From Streptomyces tropicalis (GTDB lineage Bacteria; Actinomycetota; Actinomycetes; Streptomycetales; Streptomycetaceae): DNA of 36,557 nucleotides. The notes under the pieces are model-generated. The model was not told the DNA's origin. It ran no database searches and saw only the letters and a program-made list of their open reading frames with translations. Numbering within the stretch: the stretch's first letter is position 1; each line of letters starts with the position of its first letter. The position numbers and the translations under genes are program-made. Below, piece by piece: positions 32,400-36,557 of this stretch. The DNA is taken from the NCBI RefSeq assembly GCF_029269835.1, contig NZ_JARJBB010000033.1, positions 1 through 36,557 of the forward strand, written 5' to 3'.

Positions 32400-33295
32400 T
32401 CATGCCGATGCGTTGGGTGGTGAGGGCTCGTACGCGGATGCCTCTAGGCCGTGTCCGCAAAGTCGGGGGAGCCAGAGTCGTAGGCAGGCGAGGGTGACCA
32501 GCGCCTGGTAGTGGCGGGCGCGTTTGTCGTAGCGGGTGGCCAGGGCCTTGTTGTGCTTGAGCCGGTTGAAGCAGCGTTCGACGACGTTGCGGCGACGGTA
32601 GGCCTTGCGGTTCAGGCGGCACCGGCTCTCGCCGCGTCGGATGCGGCCGTTGATCTGGTCGATCCGTTCAGGGATCGCTGCTTTGATGCCTCGGCCGCGG
32701 AGGTAGGCGCGGATCTTCGTGGACGAGTAGTCCTTGTCCGCGGCCACCAGTTCTGGCCGGGTGCGAGGCCGGCCTGGCCCGCACCTCTCGATGCGGATGC
32801 GGGCCATGACCTGCTCGAACTGGGTGCAGTCGTTGACGTTGCCGGCGGTGAGAGTGAAGGCCAGGGGACGTCCCTGTCCGTCGCAGGCAAGGTGGATCTT
32901 CGTGGTCAGTCCGCCGCGGGACCGGCCGATCGCCTCGCCCGGCCAGGTCCCCCTTTTCGGGCCCCGGCTGCATGCTGGTGGGCCCGCACGGTCGTGGAGT
33001 CCACGCACACGACCGACCAGTCGACGGCTCCCACGGCGTCGGAGTGCTGCTGGACGTGGGCGAGGAGGCGGTCCCAGGTTCCGTCGGCCGACCAGCGGCG
33101 GAAGCGTTCGTAGACGGTCTTCCACGGGCCGTAGCGCTCGGGCAGGTCCCGCCAGGCGGCCCCGGTGGACAGCTTCCACAAAATCCCGTTCACGACCTGG
33201 CGGCGGTCCCGCACCGGCCGGCCCATCCGGGGAGGGGCGAGCAACGGCTCGATCACCGCCCACGACTCATCAGTCAGCTCATGACGACGCACCAC
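32400..33295 (-). CDS. IS5-family transposase made by -1 frameshifting
   Basis: Two overlapping frames. The first runs from the GTG at 33295 to a stop at 32906 and holds the N-terminal DUF4096-like part (RRHELTDESWAVIEPLLAPP) and the first catalytic Asp (CVDSTTVRAH). The second, in the -1 frame, begins around the slippery A4G5 run at 32949-32957 and holds RSRGGLTTKIHLACDGQGRP, the second Asp (VAADKDYSST) and the Glu (RRRNVVERCFNRLKHNKALA). Slippage on AAAA joins ...GARK to RGTWPGEA. The second frame does not stop inside the element: it reads 47 bp past the left end to a TGA at 32400, while a TAG in another frame straddles the left end. All DDE residues are present. Confidence 0.85.
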
Positions 33296-33333
33296 GAACC
33301 GACCAACGACCAACCGACTTTGCGGACACGACC
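32447..33333 (-). mobile_element. IS5-family insertion sequence, 887 bp
   Basis: Terminal inverted repeats of 20 bp with one mismatch: 32447-32466 (GGCCGTGTCCGCAAAGTCGG) and the complement of 33314-33333 (GGTCGTGTCCGCAAAGTCGG). The ends are flanked by TA on both sides (32445-32446 and 33334-33335), consistent with a two-base target duplication. It splits the iteron region from the cargo gene at 33382. Confidence 0.88.
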
Positions 33334-33381
33334 TAGTACGTCGATGTTCGGGTCTCGTGGCGGAGGAGCTGGACCTGCGGC

Positions 33382-34566
33382 TTACGCGTTCGCTGATCGG
33401 TCGGGGCTGGTGGTCAGAGTCCAGGTGCCCTGACAGTGCACCGCGAGCCATGCCGGTTTGGCGGGCATGAACAGCTCGCCTTCTGCGACCGACCGGTAGC
33501 CGCGAAACAACTGCTCCACAGTTTGGAAATCGGAATTCAGCCGCTTGACGACGACTTCCCCTCTGCGACCGTCGTGGGTGAGCCGGGCGGTGGCCCTGCC
33601 ACCGGTGTAGCGGACGACGTCCCAGCCGTCGCCGCTGATCGAAGTGGTGAACTCCCGGCAACTGCCCGGGAGCTCCATCCACGCATCCCAGTAGGGAATC
33701 CTGTTCGCATCGAAATCCCGCGGATCGAACGGTGCTCCCGCAACAGCAGTGTTCGAGATGCGCAACCGAGGTCTTTTCTTGCCGCCGCCAGCCATAGGCA
33801 GCCGTGCGGTGAAGTCGCCGCTGGCCTTGAGGAGCACGTCGGCGGAGGCTGATCCGGATCCAGGGCGTGCTTTCTGCAGGGTGGTTGACAGGTGTTTGCC
33901 GTAGGACACGGCCCGAACGACGAGTACTGCGGGGGCAGCGGGGTTCCAGTAGAGCCCGATGTCCTGCGGACCGGGACTCTTGAGACGTACGACCCCGCTC
34001 TGAGCCGGACGGTCGGCTGGCTCGGCACGCGTGGCCCAGTCTCGGATCTTCCTGCCGCCTGGTTCATACGGTCCGGCTCCCCTCTTCTGTTCGGTGGCCC
34101 GGGTTCGTTCGGGCTGCTGGCCGTGCCAGACCCTTTCAGCAGCGATGCGCTGGTTTCCGTCCTCCAGCCGTACCGCGTCTGCGACGCACACCGGGATCGT
34201 TCGGGCCTCGCCACCCGGTGGGGCCCACAGGATCTCGGTAACGGACGGACCGTGTCTCGTATCGAAGAAGCAGGACGGGGGAGACCGTCGCACCGGCCGG
34301 CCGTCCCTGAGGGCGTCAAGATCTGCCAGCGCCCGATGCCCCTCGGCCAGAGCCTGTCGCACGGCAACGTCCGCCTCGTCTGCGGTGCGGGCGGCGGCCA
34401 ACACACGCTTCGCCGCTTCGTATGCGTCGAGTGCCGAGGCGTAGACGATCAGCAGAGCCTCGCCGTGCTCTGGTTTCGGCACGAAGTCGTATGCGGCCAG
34501 CGCCTCGCCGAAGAGGGTTATTTCCGCGTCCAGTGCAGCCTCGCCCCGAGCAGGCCTGGATGTCAT
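33382..34566 (-). CDS. Hypothetical protein with a CFFDTRHGPS motif
   Basis: A 394-aa soluble protein. Residues 1-85 are a helical segment (EITLFGEALAAYDFVP, ALDAYEAAKRVLAAARTADE). A motif SCFFDTRHGPSVTEILW followed by ARTIPVCVADAVRLEDG recurs in Streptomyces proteins and looks like a zinc-binding or treble-clef element (two Cys, one His). The C-terminal 150 residues are beta-rich and Trp-containing. I cannot name a function. The ATG at 34566 lacks a good ribosome site. It ends 49 bp from the IS5 right end and may be cargo of the tRNA-Arg element or chromosomal. Confidence 0.65.
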   Translation of the reverse strand: MTSRPARGEAALDAEITLFGEALAAYDFVPKPEHGEALLIVYASALDAYEAAKRVLAAARTADEADVAVRQALAEGHRALADLDALRDGRPVRRSPPSCFFDTRHGPSVTEILWAPPGGEARTIPVCVADAVRLEDGNQRIAAERVWHGQQPERTRATEQKRGAGPYEPGGRKIRDWATRAEPADRPAQSGVVRLKSPGPQDIGLYWNPAAPAVLVVRAVSYGKHLSTTLQKARPGSGSASADVLLKASGDFTARLPMAGGGKKRPRLRISNTAVAGAPFDPRDFDANRIPYWDAWMELPGSCREFTTSISGDGWDVVRYTGGRATARLTHDGRRGEVVVKRLNSDFQTVEQLFRGYRSVAEGELFMPAKPAWLAVHCQGTWTLTTSPDRSANA

Positions 34567-34756
34567 ACCCGCAGGGTAGTGCTGTGAGCAAGAAGGGCGG
34601 CGTTGTAGCTACCACCGCCCGGGGCGACACCTTTGATCGTTTGATCCGGCGAACCTCAGCGGTCAAAGCACTAGACGAGCCGGCCGGTCCCAGGGTCCTG
34701 ACCGATACGGGGTGCTCCGGGACGCGTCGATGGCACTACCGGCGTGTAGCGCCGGA

Positions 34757-34936
34757 TCAGGCGGTGTTGGCCCGGTCGACGACCGCGCGTAGGCGCTGGT
34801 CGTCGGCGTGGCGGTTTCGCCAGATGATGTAGCGGCGGATCATGCTGCCCTGCTCCTTGTGGCTGGCGTGATCGGTTCCGCCGAGGGTGAAGTAGCGCAG
34901 CGCGGTGAACTGGGCCTCGATGCGGTTGAGCCAGGA
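34757..34936 (-). pseudogene. C-terminal remnant of an IS630-family transposase
   Basis: The minus-strand frame reads SWLNRIEAQFTALRYFTLGG, then TDHASHKEQGSMIRRYIIW, RNRHADDQRLRAVVDRANTA and stop. This is the end of a DDE_3/IS630-type transposase, normally about 350 aa. Only about 60 residues remain; no inverted repeats seen. A scar of an old insertion. The flanks 34567-34756 and 34976-35073 contain no supported gene. Confidence 0.8.
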
Positions 34937-35073
34937 GCGTTTCGCCGCGTTTTGTGTTCTGTTGTCGGGTTCCATTACCTGTGCGACAGCGGTGTTTCTG
35001 TGTCGTCGCTCTATCGCCCCCGGGCCGTTTTCTGACGTAGCGGGGAATTGCTTCAGGAGAGGATCGGCGTGTT

Positions 35074-36557
35074 GTGACCAATGACGTTCACAGATCTCAA
35101 AGTTGGGGCGAGCGGGGCCTCTGGCGTGTCACTGGTCGTCGGGCGGCGCACGTGTCGGCTTCAGCGGCATCGTCGGCCGGGCCCGGGCGGGGTTGGTGGC
35201 GTATGGGCGTCACCGTGGCGGTGTGTGCCGTGCTCACCGGTGCGGGGGTGCCGGCGGCCGTCGCCGACTCTCCGACGGCAGGTCATCGCAGCGGCAGTCG
35301 GGCAGCCGCGCCAGTCAGTCAGACCTTCACCTTCACCGGCGCTCCGCAGACCCTGACGGTTCCTGCGGGGATGGTCGTGACGATCACTGCGGACGGGGCC
35401 GGCGGTGCCGACAACACCGGTACCCCCTGTTCCGTCACGGGGACCGGTGGGACGGGGGCGCGGGTCGTCACTACGCTCCCGCAAACCGCCGCACCGACGG
35501 CCTTCACCATCAACGTCGGCGGCACCGGCGGCAAAGGCTGCAACGGCACCGGGACGCCGGGTGCCGGTGGGTTCAACGGCGGCGCCCCAGGTGGGGGTTT
35601 TCCGCTCAGTGGTTTTCATTTTGAAGGTCCTGGTGGGGGCGGGGCCTCCAGCATCAGCACGGGCGGCTCCTTGCTGGTGGTCGCCGGGGGCGGTGGTGCC
35701 GCCGGCGGCACCGGAGCGGGTTCTACAGGGGGGAACGGAGGCAACGGCGAGGCAACGCCGGATGCCACCGGCGGTACCGCGGGAAGCGCCGCCGGCCATG
35801 GTTCGCCGGGGCAGGGTGGGGGCGGTGGCAGCACCAGCACCAGCACCGGCGGTGCCAGCGGGGCCAGCGGCACCGCTGGCCCCTGTGCGGTCATGAACGG
35901 CGGGCCAGGGAGCGGGTTCTCCGGTGCCACGGTCGGTACCGGTGGCACCGGGGGCAGCTTCGACGGCGGCTGCGCCGCCTCTGTCATCGGTGCAGGTGGG
36001 GGCGGTGGTGGTGGTTACTTCGCCGGCGGGGGCGGCGGCAGCGGCGCCGTCAACAACACCGGCACCTCGGCGGGCGGGGGCGGGGGCGGTGGAGGCAGCA
36101 GTTTCGCCGCCCCGACGGGCACCGGCACACACTATGCGCTGTCCACGATCGGGACGGCGAACAACAACGGCCAGGTGACCATCTCCTACGGCCCCCCTGG
36201 CCCGAGCTTGACCATCGGCAAGACCCACAGCGGCTCGTTCGGGCGGGGTCAGTCAGGCTCCTACACGCTCACGGTCGGCAACGACGGGATCGACGCGACC
36301 GATGGCACTGTCGTCACCGTGACCGACACTCTTCCGGCTGGGCTTACCGCGACGTCCTTGGGGGGTACCGGGTGGACGTGCACGCTGGCCACGCTGACCT
36401 GTACCCGCAGTGACGCCCTCGCGTCCGGTCGCAGCTATCCGGCGGTCACGCTCACGGTCAGCGTCGCCTGTACGGCCTCCGGTCAGGTCACCAACACCGC
36501 CTCGGCCACTGGCGGCGGGGACACCGACACTCACACCGCGACCGATCCCACGACCAT
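35074..36557 (+). CDS. Large secreted Gly-rich protein with DUF11-type domain (incomplete)
   Basis: An open frame runs without stop from the GTG at 35074 to the end of the window (at least 494 codons). AGGAGAGG lies 11 nt before that GTG; later in-frame starts are GTG 35152 and ATG 35203. The N-terminus is a signal peptide: basic PGRGWWR, hydrophobic MGVTVAVCAVLTGAGVPAAV, then ADSPTAG. The mature part starts QTFTFTGAPQTLTVPAGM and becomes a Gly-rich domain (LLVVAGGGGAAGG, YFAGGGGGSG, GGGGGGGGSSF). From about residue 378 (SLTIGKTHSGSFGRGQSGSY, then VTVTDTLPAGLTA and WTCTLATLTC) it matches DUF11/conserved-repeat adhesin-like modules. Probably a cell-surface or exported structural protein; the C-terminal anchor is outside the window. 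Confidence 0.8.
   Translation, partial: MTNDVHRSQSWGERGLWRVTGRRAAHVSASAASSAGPGRGWWRMGVTVAVCAVLTGAGVPAAVADSPTAGHRSGSRAAAPVSQTFTFTGAPQTLTVPAGMVVTITADGAGGADNTGTPCSVTGTGGTGARVVTTLPQTAAPTAFTINVGGTGGKGCNGTGTPGAGGFNGGAPGGGFPLSGFHFEGPGGGGASSISTGGSLLVVAGGGGAAGGTGAGSTGGNGGNGEATPDATGGTAGSAAGHGSPGQGGGGGSTSTSTGGASGASGTAGPCAVMNGGPGSGFSGATVGTGGTGGSFDGGCAASVIGAGGGGGGGYFAGGGGGSGAVNNTGTSAGGGGGGGGSSFAAPTGTGTHYALSTIGTANNNGQVTISYGPPGPSLTIGKTHSGSFGRGQSGSYTLTVGNDGIDATDGTVVTVTDTLPAGLTATSLGGTGWTCTLATLTCTRSDALASGRSYPAVTLTVSVACTASGQVTNTASATGGGDTDTHTATDPTT

Larger units (their letters stand above)
30604..34566. mobile_element. Decayed tRNA-Arg-integrated element (AICE- or prophage-like), right end undefined
   Basis: Integrase and excisionase lie directly behind tRNA-Arg in the standard layout of actinomycete integrative elements, followed by an iteron field, an IS5 insertion and one cargo gene. 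No replication, transfer or phage structural genes remain. No second copy of the tRNA-Arg 3' end was found to 36557, so the right boundary is either outside the window or lost; the end given is only the last plausible element gene. Confidence 0.55.

Overview
The window is high-GC actinobacterial chromosome, almost certainly Streptomyces. The evidence is very strong third-position G/C bias, frequent GTG starts, and a typical Streptomyces set of proteins: SEC-C/DUF5926 protein, SSI-type protease inhibitor, SigE-like sigma factor, RsbW-like ATPase, MocR regulator and primase/polymerase-like proteins. There are three tRNA genes: Ser-UGA, Ser-GCT and Arg-ACG.

Region 1 (1-12.5 kb) is ordinary core chromosome. 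On the minus strand lie a D-2-hydroxyacid dehydrogenase, a MocR regulator, an aminopeptidase P and a GAF/SpoIIE-type phosphatase. A primase/polymerase-like protein and a small secreted protein follow on the plus strand. Then come a structured intergenic block with a 12-codon ORF (7.57-7.87 kb), the DUF5926 protein, an RsbW-like ATPase, a glycerophosphodiester phosphodiesterase and a membrane-anchored HtrA-type protease.

Region 2 (12.5-18.4 kb) is accessory DNA at tRNA-Ser(UGA). The last 52 bp of that tRNA are repeated exactly 3 kb downstream, so 12591-15675 is an islet between att-like repeats with no integrase left. It carries a CsbD-like stress protein, a small hydrophobic protein, an RHS/YD-repeat relic with a two-helix membrane protein behind it, and a ComJ-like protein. 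Beyond the right repeat are a 551-aa coiled-coil/membrane protein of unknown function and degraded coding remnants.

Region 3 (18.4-30.5 kb) returns to mostly core genes: a YcxB-like membrane protein, a frameshifted collagen-like pseudogene, an orphan gcvH, a primase/polymerase, a SigE-family sigma factor and an acyl-CoA ligase preceded by a palindromic operator. A 1481-aa PAS/degenerate-kinase/tandem-receiver protein and an SSI-type inhibitor follow. Two tRNAs close the region.

Region 4 (30.5-36.6 kb) is a decayed integrative element in tRNA-Arg(ACG). An integrase and a translationally coupled excisionase sit next to an iteron-like field of at least eleven GTAGCGG/CCGCTAC heptamers. After these come an IS5-family insertion with a -1 frameshift transposase, a cargo protein and an IS630-type transposase tail. 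The window ends inside a large secreted Gly-rich/DUF11 surface protein (35074 to the end), open with no stop. No attR for the tRNA-Arg element is visible. Nothing here amounts to a proven new system. The best leads are the tRNA-Ser islet with its possible toxin/immunity remnants, the iteron field beside xis, the degenerate giant sensor and the isolated 12-codon ORF unit.
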